From positions 62,001 to 126,000 of the forward strand of contig NZ_WQPK01000008.1 in assembly GCF_018785265.1 (NCBI RefSeq): a stretch of DNA of 64,000 bases, written 5' to 3'. Below the pieces are notes generated by a model that was given only the letters and a program-made list of their open reading frames with translations, searched no databases and was not told the DNA's origin. Positions 46,217 through 57,795 of the stretch are shown in pieces. The translations under genes were made by a program, and so were the position numbers. The stretch is from Collinsella aerofaciens. Lineage in GTDB: Bacteria > Actinomycetota > Coriobacteriia > Coriobacteriales > Coriobacteriaceae. How positions within the stretch are numbered: the first letter of the stretch is position 1; every line of letters begins with the position of its first letter.

Positions 46217-47519
46217 AGGCCAGATGGTCTTGGATAAGGTCGCAGATGGCGCGGGCGTCGTTGATGTTGATGGCTCGGGTCGCAAAGCCTGCGTCGAAGG
46301 CCTGGCGTGCCAGGGCTTCGTTGCAGGCAAGGGCCAGCGTGCGGCCGTCGACCAGGTCGAGCGAGCTCTTGCCGCGCAGACGGTCGACACCGGAGCGCGC
46401 GACCACGATGTTGTCGAAACCCTCGGTCTTGTAGCCCTCGATAATCACCACGTCGACATCGTTGTAGCGCGACAGCAGCTCGCGCGCGGGCATCTCGTCC
46501 CCCTCGCGCGTGTCGGCGTACTCCGCCCAGCGCGTGGCGCAGATGAGGCCCACGTGCTTGGATCCGGCTTGGTGATGGCGCCAGGTGTCCTTAGCGGGCA
46601 CGTCGATATCAAAGCCGTGGTGTCCGTGATGCTTGAGCGATCCCACGCGCAGGCCGCGGCGGGTGAGCTCGGCAATGACCTTCTCGACGAGCGTGGTCTT
46701 TCCCGAATTCTGGTAGCCGATAAACGCGATCGCGGGGACGGCCGGTGTCGGAGCTGCGGGCGCGACGGCGACGGGTGCGCTCGCGGGTGCGGCACCGTCA
46801 GTGGCCACGGCCTCAACAGCAGCGGCCTGACGCTCTGCGCGGTCCCACACGCCCGAGCGGCCGCCCTCCTTGTGCAGCAGGCGCACGTCGACGATCTCCA
46901 TACCGCGATCAACCGCCTTGCACATGTCATAGATCGTTAGGCACGCGGCACTCGCGCCGGTCAGGGCCTCCATCTCGATACCCGTCTTGCCCGTCACGCC
47001 GGCCGTAACCAGTACGTGAAAGCCAACTTGCCCGTCCGCGCGCGCCGGTGCCCAGCCCTCGGGCACGTCCTCGGCCGGCGTCCCCGCCGGAGCGATGGGC
47101 GCAATGTCGCACTTGCTCTTGGTAATGAGCAACGGATGGCACATGGGAATGATGTCGCTCGTGCGTTTGATGGCCATGATGCCCGCCACGCGCGCGCAGG
47201 CAAGCACGTCGCCCTTTTTGGCGCGGTCCTGCAGCACCATGGCCTGTGTCTCGGGATGCATGAGGATGGTGCCCTCGGCGATGGCGATGCGATGAGTCTC
47301 GGCCTTGTCGGACACATCGACCATGCGCACCTCGCCCTTGGCATCCACGTGCGTCAGCTCGTTGCGACGTGCGTCACGGGCGGGTTCGGTGGCCGCGCTG
47401 GAAGTCGGCTGCGCGGACGCGTCGGCGTTGCCAGCATTCGCCGCGGCCGTGACTTTGTGGGCAGACATCGCGGCCCTGCGAGCGGCCTTGGTGGCGTCGG
47501 CGTACCTGCTCTTGGCCAT
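46215..47519 (-). CDS. MoaC-MobB fusion for molybdenum cofactor synthesis
   Basis: A 434-residue two-domain protein. Residues ~50-225 are cyclic pyranopterin monophosphate synthase (MoaC): MVDVSDKAETHRIAIAEG, IPMCHPLLITKSKCDI and GIEMEALTGASAACLTIYDM. An Ala/Pro-rich linker follows, then MobB (GTP-binding, MGD synthesis) from ~265 with P-loop GYQNSGKTTLVEKV and HHGHHGFDIDVPAKDTWRH. ATG 47519 has GGAGG upstream. It follows moaA by four bases. Fusion of an early and a late pathway step in one chain is uncommon. Confidence 0.9.
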   Translation of the reverse strand: MAKSRYADATKAARRAAMSAHKVTAAANAGNADASAQPTSSAATEPARDARRNELTHVDAKGEVRMVDVSDKAETHRIAIAEGTILMHPETQAMVLQDRAKKGDVLACARVAGIMAIKRTSDIIPMCHPLLITKSKCDIAPIAPAGTPAEDVPEGWAPARADGQVGFHVLVTAGVTGKTGIEMEALTGASAACLTIYDMCKAVDRGMEIVDVRLLHKEGGRSGVWDRAERQAAAVEAVATDGAAPASAPVAVAPAAPTPAVPAIAFIGYQNSGKTTLVEKVIAELTRRGLRVGSLKHHGHHGFDIDVPAKDTWRHHQAGSKHVGLICATRWAEYADTREGDEMPARELLSRYNDVDVVIIEGYKTEGFDNIVVARSGVDRLRGKSSLDLVDGRTLALACNEALARQAFDAGFATRAININDARAICDLIQDHLA

Positions 47520-47523
47520 ATGA

Positions 47524-48579
47524 TCATCCTCCGATTTGGGACATAAATCGTTGCGTGCCCTCAATTATCGCGTGTTCCTGCGGTTTGTGGGCCACGGCAT
47601 CGCGCCAAATCGAAAGTACCTGTATATCATCACCACGGCGCAGGGCGTCGCGCACCGAATACTCAGCATCGCTAAACAGGCACGGACGCACGTTGCCATC
47701 GGCCGTCAGGCGCAGACGGTTGCAATTCGCACAAAAATGGTTGGACATGGCGCTAATAAAGCCAACCGTTCCCGCCGCGCCCGGAAAGCGCCAATAGCGC
47801 GCAGGGCCCGCGCCGGCAGGAGCGTCGTTGATGTCGAGCGGCTCGAGCTCGCCCAGTCCCGTCGCGGTGGCCCCGGCATTGATGCGCGCCCGCAGCTCGT
47901 CACTCGGCACGGTATCGCTCGCGTCCCACAGCTCGGGATTGAGCGCGGGCGCATGCGGGTCCACAGCGCAATGCGAGCTCGTGCGCTCGTCGCCGATGGG
48001 CATATATTCGATAAAGCGCAGGTGGATGGGACGGTCGAGCGTGAGCCGCGCGAGGGCCGCCACATCCTGGTTGAACCGGCGCACCACAACGCAGTTGACC
48101 TTAACGGGCTCAAAGCCCCAAGCCAGCGCCGCGTCGATGCCGGCCATGGTCTGCTCGAGCCGACCCAGGCGCGTGATCTTTCCAAAGAGCGTAGGGTCGA
48201 GCGTGTCGAGCGAGATGTTGACGCGGTTAAGCCCGGCATCTTTGAGCTGCGGCGCCAGCTTGGGCAGCAGGGCGCCGTTGGTGGTGAGCGAGATGTCCTC
48301 GATCTGAGGGATCGCGCGGATGTCGCGAATAAGCGGAATAATACGGCGGCTGACCAGCGGCTCGCCGCCCGTCAGGCGCACGCGGCGAATGCCCTCCCCC
48401 GCCATCAAGCGCACAAAGCGGGCGATTTCCTCGGCGCTGAGTAACTCGTCGTGTGCACGGGGCGCCACGCCATCGGCCGGCATGCAGTAAATGCAGCGGA
48501 AATTGCACTTGTCGGTAACGGCAATGCGCAGGTAGTTGATATCGCGGCCAAAACCGTCATGCTGCACGTGCCCGTCCAC
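47524..48579 (-). CDS. moaA: GTP 3',8-cyclase, radical SAM
   Basis: A 351-residue MoaA. The N-terminal radical-SAM cluster is in TDKCNFRCIYCMPADG, the SAM-binding LTGGEPL follows, and the C-terminal second cluster is CANCNRLRLTADGNVRPCLF. It converts GTP to the 3',8-cyclo intermediate used by MoaC. The start is GTG 48579 with GGGAGGG upstream. It forms an operon with moaC-mobB. Confidence 0.95.
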   Translation of the reverse strand: MDGHVQHDGFGRDINYLRIAVTDKCNFRCIYCMPADGVAPRAHDELLSAEEIARFVRLMAGEGIRRVRLTGGEPLVSRRIIPLIRDIRAIPQIEDISLTTNGALLPKLAPQLKDAGLNRVNISLDTLDPTLFGKITRLGRLEQTMAGIDAALAWGFEPVKVNCVVVRRFNQDVAALARLTLDRPIHLRFIEYMPIGDERTSSHCAVDPHAPALNPELWDASDTVPSDELRARINAGATATGLGELEPLDINDAPAGAGPARYWRFPGAAGTVGFISAMSNHFCANCNRLRLTADGNVRPCLFSDAEYSVRDALRRGDDIQVLSIWRDAVAHKPQEHAIIEGTQRFMSQIGG

Positions 48580-48716
48580 GCTGCCCTCCCCTCACGCGGC
48601 GTTTTATTCTTCGAAAAACATAATACCCCACGAGAGAATCATGCCGACACCCGTACGACAGGACAGGTCGCTTCGAACAAGACCGGCTTTCCAAGCCCAT
48701 CCTCAACACACAAACC

Positions 48717-48747
48717 TTGACTCTACAATCGTTGTAGGGTTTTCACT
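48717..48747 (+). promoter_or_regulatory. MerR-type operator and promoter before the MATE gene
   Basis: -35 TTGACT (48717-48722) is followed by the perfect palindrome CTACAA-tcg-TTGTAG (48723-48737). With the 19-base spacer usual for MerR regulators the -10 would be TTCACT (48742-48747). A MerR-family gene, frameshifted here, lies downstream of the MATE gene. Confidence 0.6.
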
Positions 48748-48787
48748 ACACTGGTACGGAAACAGACCCAGCCAGAAAGCCCCACCT

Positions 48788-50134
48788 ATGGAACACGACC
48801 TCACACGCGGCAATGTCCTTAAGACCATCGCGGTCTTTGCCCTGCCCTATATGCTCTCGTACTTTTTGCAGATGCTCTACGGCATGGCCGACCTGTACAT
48901 GATGGGGCAGTTTAGCGGTGCCGCCGGCATCACCGCCGTGGGCAATGGCGCGCAGACGCTCTATATCATTACCGTGACGCTCGTGGGTCTGGCCATGGGA
49001 ACGACGGTTATCGTCGGCCACGCCGTGGGCTCGCGCCGCTTCGATCGCGCCGAGACCGTCATCGGCAACACTATCACGCTGTTTATGGGTGTCTCGGTAG
49101 TGCTGGCAGCCATCCTGCTCGCACTGTGCCCACAGATCGTGGCACTTATTGGGACGCCAGCCGAGGCAGTCGAAGGAACCGCCGCCTACCTGCGCATCTG
49201 CTTTGTCGGCATTCCGTTTATCGCCGCATACAACATCCTCTCGGCCATCTTTCGCGGGCTGGGCGATTCGCGCTCGCCCATGTACGTGATCGGCGTGGCG
49301 TGCATCATCAACATCGCGCTCGATTTTCTGTTTATCGGCCACATGGGGCTCGGCCCCGTGGGTGCGGCACTCGGCACGGTAACCGCCCAGACGGCAAGCG
49401 TTGCCCTCGCGCTCGTGTGGCTTAAGAGCCGCCGTACGAACATCCACGTTAAGCGTAGCGACCTGCGTCCCCAGCCCGAGGTGCTCGGCGGCATCCTTAA
49501 GATCGGCGTGCCCGTGGCCGTGCAGGACGGCTGCATCCAGGTGGCGTTTATGTTTATCACCGTCATCGCCAACCACCGAGGGCTCGTCGACGCCGCCGCC
49601 GTGGGCCTGGTCGAAAAGATGATCAGCTTTTTGTTCATTGTTCCGAGCTCCATGGGTGCCACCGTCAGTGCACTCACGGCGCAAAACGCCGGCGCGGGCA
49701 AGGGCGACCGCGCGCGTCAGGTGCTCGAAGACGCCATGACCATCTCGGTGGTGTACGGCTGCCTGATCACGGTGCTGATGTGGCTGGTGGCACCGGCGTT
49801 TATTGGCTTTTTTGCCAAGGACGCTGCAGTAGTCGCTGCCGGCACCGGCTATATGCGCAGCTATATTTTCGACGCGATTTTTGCCGGCATCCACATTTGC
49901 TTTAGCGGCTTTTTCGCTGCATACGGCAAGAGCTACATCGGCTTTGCGCACAACGTGCTGGCCGTGGCACTCATTCGCGTGCCGGGCGCGTGGCTGCTGT
50001 CGAACGCCTATTCCGACACGCTGTTTCCCATGGGCATCGCCTCGCCGTGCGGGTCGATTTTGTCGGCAGTCATCTGTGTTGTCGCGTTTACCGTGCTCAA
50101 CCGGCGCGGGGCTTTTGACAAGTTAGCAGCGTAG
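48788..50134 (+). CDS. MATE family efflux transporter
   Basis: A 448-residue protein with 12 predicted TM helices: MEHDLTRGNVLKTIAVFALP, MLYGMADLYMMGQFSGAAGI and the repeat-2 counterpart. It is a Na+- or H+-coupled multidrug exporter of the NorM/DinF-like group. ATG 48788 is preceded by a weak AGAAAG. An in-frame extension to 48536 would read through the MerR operator and is rejected. It is followed 53 bases later by the merR-type gene. Confidence 0.9.
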   Translation: MEHDLTRGNVLKTIAVFALPYMLSYFLQMLYGMADLYMMGQFSGAAGITAVGNGAQTLYIITVTLVGLAMGTTVIVGHAVGSRRFDRAETVIGNTITLFMGVSVVLAAILLALCPQIVALIGTPAEAVEGTAAYLRICFVGIPFIAAYNILSAIFRGLGDSRSPMYVIGVACIINIALDFLFIGHMGLGPVGAALGTVTAQTASVALALVWLKSRRTNIHVKRSDLRPQPEVLGGILKIGVPVAVQDGCIQVAFMFITVIANHRGLVDAAAVGLVEKMISFLFIVPSSMGATVSALTAQNAGAGKGDRARQVLEDAMTISVVYGCLITVLMWLVAPAFIGFFAKDAAVVAAGTGYMRSYIFDAIFAGIHICFSGFFAAYGKSYIGFAHNVLAVALIRVPGAWLLSNAYSDTLFPMGIASPCGSILSAVICVVAFTVLNRRGAFDKLAA

Positions 50135-50187
50135 CGGGGCAACGCGAGCCTGGCGCCCTCCCCGACCCTATTGAAAGGAGCTGTCCT

Positions 50188-51031
50188 GTGACCGACTCGC
50201 CAACTGAACATACCGAGGGCCTGCTCCGAATTGGCGAGGTGGCGCGTCTGTTTAACCTGAGTGTGGGCACGCTGCGCCATTACGAGCAGATGGGCTTGCT
50301 GGACCCGGCGCACATCGATCCGACGAGTGGGTACCGCTACTACGGATCGCGGCAGCTCTCCACCCTCAACACCATCAGCCACCTGCGTGTTCTCGACTTG
50401 CCGTTGGCGCAAATCCGCGAGTTTGTGACCACGCGCGATGTGGACCTCATGCAGCGGCAGCTAGCTCAGCAGCAGGAGCTCATCGAGCGCAAGCGCCGTG
50501 AACTTGAACGCGTGTCGCGCAAGATCGATAACCGGCTTGCGCTGCTGCATGATGCCCTGAACACCGAGCTCGATACCATCTGCACAATCGATGCGCCCGA
50601 GCTCCGCTGCGCTGTGCTGCGTGAACGCGTCAACCCTACCGACGCCTATGCGCTGGAGTGGCAGATTCGTCAGCTGCAGAAGGGCCAGCACGAGACCTTT
50701 GTTTTTCTGGGCAACTTAGGCGTCGGGATTAGCGCCGAGCGCCTGGCCGGCGGCGACTTTGACGGCTACGACGAAGTCTTTCTGCTGCTGGATGACACGG
50801 ACGATTACCTACCTGGGCGATGTCGAAGTACGTCCCGCCGCGCGGTGTCTGACGGTCAGCTTCCGCGGCACGCACGGTCAGGCGGCCCCGCGCTATGAGC
50901 GCTTACTCGATTACATGCACGAGCGCGACCTGTCCCCCGCCGGTCCCCCGCGCGAAATCGCCCTCATCGACGACATCATCAGCGACGACCCGGGAGCGTA
51001 TGTGACGAGGATCGCGATACCGGTCCGCTAA
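50188..51031 (+). pseudogene. MerR-family regulator (BmrR-like), frameshifted by a 4-bp duplication
   Basis: The N-terminal HTH (LLRIGEVARLFNLSVGTLRH) and coiled coil are intact from GTG 50188. An effector-binding domain begins, then the frame breaks at a tandem ACCT-ACCT (50807-50814). Removing one ACCT joins DDTDDYLGDVEVRP to the second frame ending at 51031, giving about 279 residues with LTVSFRGTHGQAAPRYERLL. As it stands the product is 236 residues with a nonsense tail. It is the likely regulator of the MATE gene. The frameshift could be recent, reversible or a sequencing error. Confidence 0.85.
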
Positions 51032-51140
51032 TCACTACCATTTATCGAGCAATTCCATCCATTTACCTTAATCCGAATTAGATTGTATTTTGTAGCAAAT
51101 AAAATGACAGCATATTGCCCCCCCATAGGCAGGAGACATT

Positions 51141-52313
51141 ATGCCCAGAGTTCAATCACGTCGCTCGTTTCTTCTCGGCCTAGCCTCGATCATCGGCTTA
51201 TCCGCGTCACGCCCAACAAGAGTATTCGCTGCCGACTCAAACTCATCCGTCGCTTTTACATCAGACCTAGCACAAGACTACGCGCTTTCCCTGTTGCCCA
51301 TCGTCGACGGATCCGCGAACTTAGAGATCGAGCAAATCGTTCCCGTATGCCAACAAATCGGCCTTATCTGTGGCTATGAAATCAGTGTCACAAGGGAAGG
51401 AAGCCCTTACGGTTATTTAATACTTGACGCATCATATCCTGGGCTTCTGAAGGAGATAACCCTCGGCGATACCATTCTTCCGATTTCAGCTTCTCTATCA
51501 AACGCCATTTCAACTTATTCCGGCCAACAGGCCACAAACCCAACCGTACTAATTTCGTACAACGATATTGAATATGGAACTTTGGTGCCAGGAACTAGAG
51601 ACCGTGTAACCAACTATAACAATATACGGTCTGTCCCGATTGTCACCGAAAAGGGTATAGCACCTCAAAGCAATAACCCAACTTCATGGGATGCTGTCAT
51701 TATCAATGAAGATGACTTGATGTTGCATTTCCAAATAGACGATTTAAACGGAATACCGTTCCGAGGAGTCTCGGAATCATTAGTTGAAGCCCGCACTAAT
51801 AAGTATGCATGCGTCGTTTCTGCCTTGTACGCTGTATCAATGCATTACGGTCTCACCAGTTCAAACGCTAATCAATTTAATCCCGATTATTATAAAGAAA
51901 TATGGAACGTCACTGGCACAACAACGTATAAGACCAATGATCAGGGCGTCGAGTACGGAAGCACGATCATCCCAGATGGAATTGTTCCGTTTAAAAGTCT
52001 TGCCGCTCAAAAGGGTAGAGCACTTAATACTCAATTTTTCGGTTATCAGCCTCAATTCGCTCAGTACAGAGCAACTATCGATCAAGGGAATATCGGCTTG
52101 TATCATATGTGGATCAACAGCCGAAACAGTGAAGGATCCGTCGAGCTATCAGGTCATACGGTCACGGTAACTGGCTATTTTACTGGGCATAATGGAAGCT
52201 CTGGCATCGAACTGCAGTGGCTCGAAGTATTCGACGGATGGAACACTTATCCCCGAGCGATTAACTATGCAACGCCCAATATGGTCAAATTGAACGGAAC
52301 AGTCTTTTGGTAG
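51141..52313 (+). CDS. Tat-exported papain-like cysteine protease candidate
   Basis: A 390-residue secreted protein. A twin-arginine signal (SRRSFLLGLASIIGL) ends near VFAAD. Then comes a pro-domain-like region, a putative catalytic Cys in NKYACVVSALYAVSMHYG (~220) and a putative catalytic His in SGHTVTVTGYF (~345), followed by LQWLEVFDGW. The Cys-then-His layout is like C39/C10-type papain folds, but I do not recognise a named family. The sequence is clearly more AT-rich than its neighbours, which suggests acquisition. It is followed five bases later by a small exported protein. Confidence 0.6.
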   Translation: MPRVQSRRSFLLGLASIIGLSASRPTRVFAADSNSSVAFTSDLAQDYALSLLPIVDGSANLEIEQIVPVCQQIGLICGYEISVTREGSPYGYLILDASYPGLLKEITLGDTILPISASLSNAISTYSGQQATNPTVLISYNDIEYGTLVPGTRDRVTNYNNIRSVPIVTEKGIAPQSNNPTSWDAVIINEDDLMLHFQIDDLNGIPFRGVSESLVEARTNKYACVVSALYAVSMHYGLTSSNANQFNPDYYKEIWNVTGTTTYKTNDQGVEYGSTIIPDGIVPFKSLAAQKGRALNTQFFGYQPQFAQYRATIDQGNIGLYHMWINSRNSEGSVELSGHTVTVTGYFTGHNGSSGIELQWLEVFDGWNTYPRAINYATPNMVKLNGTVFW

Positions 52314-52318
52314 ACCGG

Positions 52319-52705
52319 ATGGCACCATCAAAATGCTATGGCACCACGGCCTTTGCCCTGGTTACGATATTGGTGATTTTCGCTATGTTTGCATCCGTTT
52401 CTTCATGCACAGATAGAGCCCGCTATAGCGGAGGAGATGATTACCTTGTCTTTGGAGCCGGCAGCGTTCATTCTATTGAGGGAACGGAACTCGTAATCCA
52501 AACAGACAACAGTCCCCGCTACACCGACGCTGGAAAGCAAACCCGGATTACATTCCCCTCATCTGGCCGAATCAAAGACAAGCTTTCCCAAATCAAAGTT
52601 GGGACAAGAGTTTCCTACTCACGCTTTGAGTCGGTAGACGCATCTGGATCATACGAGGGAAACGATATCGAAATTGAACAGGCAAACACTATAAGGAGAT
52701 GTTGA
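52319..52705 (+). CDS. Small putative lipoprotein or exported protein
   Basis: A 128-residue protein with a hydrophobic N-terminal segment (FALVTILVIFAMFASVSSC) ending in a plausible lipobox VSSC, then a compact polar domain with beta-strand-like pattern (YLVFGAGSVHSIEGTELVIQ). Family not recognised. ATG 52319 lies five bases after the preceding stop, so translation is probably coupled. It shares the low GC of its neighbour and could be an inhibitor or accessory of the protease. Confidence 0.6.
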   Translation: MAPSKCYGTTAFALVTILVIFAMFASVSSCTDRARYSGGDDYLVFGAGSVHSIEGTELVIQTDNSPRYTDAGKQTRITFPSSGRIKDKLSQIKVGTRVSYSRFESVDASGSYEGNDIEIEQANTIRRC

Positions 52706-52734
52706 GGAACTGAGCCTCTGCGCAGTTCCTCAAC
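52701..52734. terminator. Bidirectional hairpin between convergent genes
   Basis: GTTGAGGAACTG (52701-52712) pairs perfectly with CAGTTCCTCAAC (52723-52734). It overlaps the stop of the upstream gene and lies six bases from the ligA stop. Confidence 0.75.
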
Positions 52735-52740
52735 AAATCA

Positions 52741-55280
<2,540 letters not shown>

Positions 55281-55315
55281 GACCATTACGAACCAGCCCC
55301 TTGCCAGCCACAAGT

Positions 55316-55344
55316 GATCCGTTTTCCTCCGCCCCCAACGGATC
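55316..55344. repeat. Small inverted repeat
   Basis: GATCCGTT (55316-55323) and AACGGATC (55337-55344), just downstream of the htrA terminator. Role unknown. Confidence 0.4.
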
Positions 55345-55353
55345 AATAAGAAA

Positions 55354-55389
55354 AGGGGGGCTGTCCCGCGTTGGTGGGACAGCCCCTCT
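55354..55389 (-). terminator. Rho-independent terminator of the HtrA protease gene
   Basis: On the minus strand AGAGGGGCTGTCCC pairs with GGGACAGCCCCCCT and is followed by TTTCTTATT. Confidence 0.88.
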
Positions 55390-55415
55390 GGCATCGGTAT
55401 GAGCGAAACGGCTCG

Positions 55416-56876
55416 CTAGTAGCCCTGGCCGTAGCCCTGACCCTGGCCCTGCTGGCCTAACAGCTCCTCCAGGTACTGGCGCAGCTGCTCGTCGGTAATA
55501 CCGCCATTGCCGGTGTCGGTCGAACTGTCGTCCTGCTGCTGGTTCTGCAGCTCTTCATCGGAGCCCAGCTCGACGGTGACCTTTTTCTCTTCCTTGCCGC
55601 GCATGAGTGTGATCTCGACCTTCTCGCCCACCTCGTGGCTGCGCAGAGCAATGATCAGGCCATCGGCGCTCGTGATCTCGTCGTCGCCCAGCTTGGTGAT
55701 GACATCGCCCTCCTGAATGCCGGCCTTGGCAGCAGGACCATCCTCAACGACGCTCGCCACATACGCGCCGCTATCGGTGCTCAGCTTGTTGGTGCGGGCG
55801 TTGAGCGCATTGACGCTCGAAAGCGTAGCGCCCATGTACGGATGCACCGGCGTCTTGCCGTCGATAATCTGGTCGGCAATGTTCTTGGCATAGTTGACCG
55901 GAATGGCAAAGCCCACGCCCGAGCTGGAGCCCGAATAACTCTCGATGAGCGAATTAATGCCCACAAGCTCGCCATTGTCGTTAACGAGCGCGCCGCCGGA
56001 GTTGCCCGGGTTGATGGCGGCATCGGTCTGGATCATGTTGGCATAGATAGTGTTGCCGCTGGTAGAGCTCATAGCCGTGGAGCGATACAGCGCCGACACA
56101 ATACCCGTGGAGACGGACTGCTCGTTGCCGAACGGCGAGCCGATCGCCATGACCCACTCGCCCACGTTGAGCTTGGAGGAATCACCGATCTCAATCGGCG
56201 TGAGCTTGGAGGCGTCGGCGTCCTTGAGCTTGATGACGGCCAGGTCGCTCGAAGCATCGTTGCCCACGAACTCGGCCTCATAGGTGGTGCCGTCGTCCAT
56301 GGTCACCACGTACTGGTCGTAACCATCGACCACGTGGTTGTTGGTGAGGATGTGGCCCTCGGTATCGAGCACCACGCCCGAACCGACACTGCCCGAGTTA
56401 TCCGACCCGTCAGCAGACTGCGAAAGCGAGCCATTCTGGCTGCCGCTCGAAGTGGCGGTAATGGAAACGACGGAGGGCAATGCCTTGGCAGATACGGCCT
56501 CGGCCAGCGTGGTGTCCTCGGAGTCGATCGTGATCTTTTGCGTCGATGAACCCGAAGCGCCCGCCGTCACGGCATTCTTGCCGCCACCGATATCGAGCGT
56601 GCCGCTCATAATGAGCGCGATGACCAACAGGGCGCCGCATGCGCAGCCGGCGAGCGCTGTAATGAAAATCGGCAGCTTTTTGGTCTTGGTCTTGACCACC
56701 GTGTGCTTGTTTACGACCTGTTGGCCGCCCAGCGGCTTGCCGGTCTGCGTGTCGTAGGCCTGCACGTAGGGAATGTTGCCGTCGGCAGGCGTCGACTCAA
56801 CCTGTACGCGCGGCTGCTGCTGGGTCTCGCCGGCGTTGCCCGCATCCTGGGGACGCTGGGAATCGTACTCGCTCAT
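55416..56876 (-). CDS. HtrA/DegP-like membrane-anchored serine protease
   Basis: A 486-residue protease. A cytosolic ~65-residue lead precedes one TM helix (~72-94), so the catalytic part faces outward. The triad is His in LTNNHVVDGYD (~177), Asp in SSDLAVIKL (~212) and Ser in INPGNSGGALVND (~290). A PDZ domain (SVVEDGPAAKAGIQEGDVIT) follows, and a Gln/Gly tail ending GQGQGYGQGY. It acts in protein quality control at the cell surface. ATG 56876 has AAAGGA upstream; the longer frame adds an unlikely lead. Confidence 0.92.
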   Translation of the reverse strand: MSEYDSQRPQDAGNAGETQQQPRVQVESTPADGNIPYVQAYDTQTGKPLGGQQVVNKHTVVKTKTKKLPIFITALAGCACGALLVIALIMSGTLDIGGGKNAVTAGASGSSTQKITIDSEDTTLAEAVSAKALPSVVSITATSSGSQNGSLSQSADGSDNSGSVGSGVVLDTEGHILTNNHVVDGYDQYVVTMDDGTTYEAEFVGNDASSDLAVIKLKDADASKLTPIEIGDSSKLNVGEWVMAIGSPFGNEQSVSTGIVSALYRSTAMSSTSGNTIYANMIQTDAAINPGNSGGALVNDNGELVGINSLIESYSGSSSGVGFAIPVNYAKNIADQIIDGKTPVHPYMGATLSSVNALNARTNKLSTDSGAYVASVVEDGPAAKAGIQEGDVITKLGDDEITSADGLIIALRSHEVGEKVEITLMRGKEEKKVTVELGSDEELQNQQQDDSSTDTGNGGITDEQLRQYLEELLGQQGQGQGYGQGY

Positions 56877-56902
56877 AGCTGCGATCCTTTCGTCAAATAA
56901 CC

Positions 56903-56930
56903 AAAGGCCCGCCAAACATGTGGCGGGCCA
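56903..56930 (-). terminator. Terminator of the glnA-like/glnR-like operon or leader hairpin of htrA
   Basis: On the minus strand GGCCCGCC pairs with GGCGGGCC around ACATGTTT and is followed by TTTGGTTATTT. It is 28 bases upstream of the htrA start codon. Confidence 0.65.
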
Positions 56931-57045
56931 TCATTGTTCACGTTGAGTTGTACCCCAATATGCGGGCGAACGTGTATGAGAACGCAATCTTTTAGGAAGG
57001 CTTAAGTTCTGTTGCAGGCCCAAAAGGACCCGGTCTACGTCAAAA

Positions 57046-57078
57046 CCACCACAAAGGTGCCTGTCCCCTTTGTGGTGG
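57046..57078. repeat. 33-bp palindromic repeat, family 1, copy 5
   Basis: CCACCACAAAGG-n9-CCTTTGTGGTGG, perfect arms, four bases past the stop of the glnR-like gene. It probably helps terminate that transcript. Confidence 0.8.
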
Positions 57079-57082
57079 AAAT

Positions 57083-57745
57083 CTAGTCCTTAAACAGATA
57101 GCCCACGCCGCGGACGGTGGTGATGTGCGCCGCGATCTGCGGGCCCACCTTGGAGCGGATGCGTCGGATGTGCACGTCAACGGTACGCGTGCCGCCGCAG
57201 TACTCAAAGCCCCATACGCGGTGCAGCAGCACCTCGCGGCTGTAGGCGCGGTTGGGGTGCGTTGCCAAAAAGCTCAGCAGCGAGTACTCCATCAGCGTCA
57301 GGTCGATAGGCTCGTTATCGAGTGTCACCTGGTAGGTTGCCAGGTTAATCTCGAGGTTATCGATATTGAGCACATCGTCGGCGGCGACGGTCTCCTCCTC
57401 GCCCATCAGACGCTGCGCTCGAGCCTTAAGCTCGTTGGGCGTCGCCGTGGGGCATACAAAGTCGGCATGCGCGTGATTAGGCAGGCGCAAGGTACCGAGC
57501 GCCTCGTCGTCGACGATCACCAGCATGGGAACGCCGCCGCGATCGTCGAGCCATTTGGCAATCTGATCGATGCGGTCGCTGCGGATACCATCGGAATCGA
57601 GAATCAGCAGGTCAAAGTCGTGCGCCGCAGTCGGCGAATCGGGAGTTGCCAGGCTCACCTCGACACCCAGGGTGGTCGTCAAGCTGCGGGCAAACTCGTG
57701 GAAGCGCGTCGTGCGCGCCATGAACAGGGCACTCTTTTCGGACAT
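57083..57745 (-). CDS. GlnR-like orphan OmpR-family response regulator
   Basis: A 220-residue regulator. The atypical receiver (FDLLILDSDGIRSDRIDQI) lacks the usual acidic pocket, as in actinobacterial GlnR, which is not phosphorylated classically. The C-terminal winged helix (~130-220) has LTLMEYSLLSFLATHPNRAY and VWGFEYCGGTRTVDVHIRRI, very like GlnR. ATG 57745 has GGAGG upstream; an in-frame extension to 57829 overlaps the preceding gene and is rejected. It follows the GS-like gene by 50 bases and no sensor kinase is adjacent. It probably controls nitrogen assimilation genes. Confidence 0.75.
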   Translation of the reverse strand: MSEKSALFMARTTRFHEFARSLTTTLGVEVSLATPDSPTAAHDFDLLILDSDGIRSDRIDQIAKWLDDRGGVPMLVIVDDEALGTLRLPNHAHADFVCPTATPNELKARAQRLMGEEETVAADDVLNIDNLEINLATYQVTLDNEPIDLTLMEYSLLSFLATHPNRAYSREVLLHRVWGFEYCGGTRTVDVHIRRIRSKVGPQIAAHITTVRGVGYLFKD

Positions 57746-57795
57746 ATCGGCCTCCAAAGAAATGAGCTCAATCGTACTGGAACAAGCCAGCGCGA

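Noticed and set aside
50759-51031. Separate small gene after the MerR gene
   Set aside because: It is the displaced C-terminal effector domain of the same MerR protein; the 4-bp duplication explains the split.
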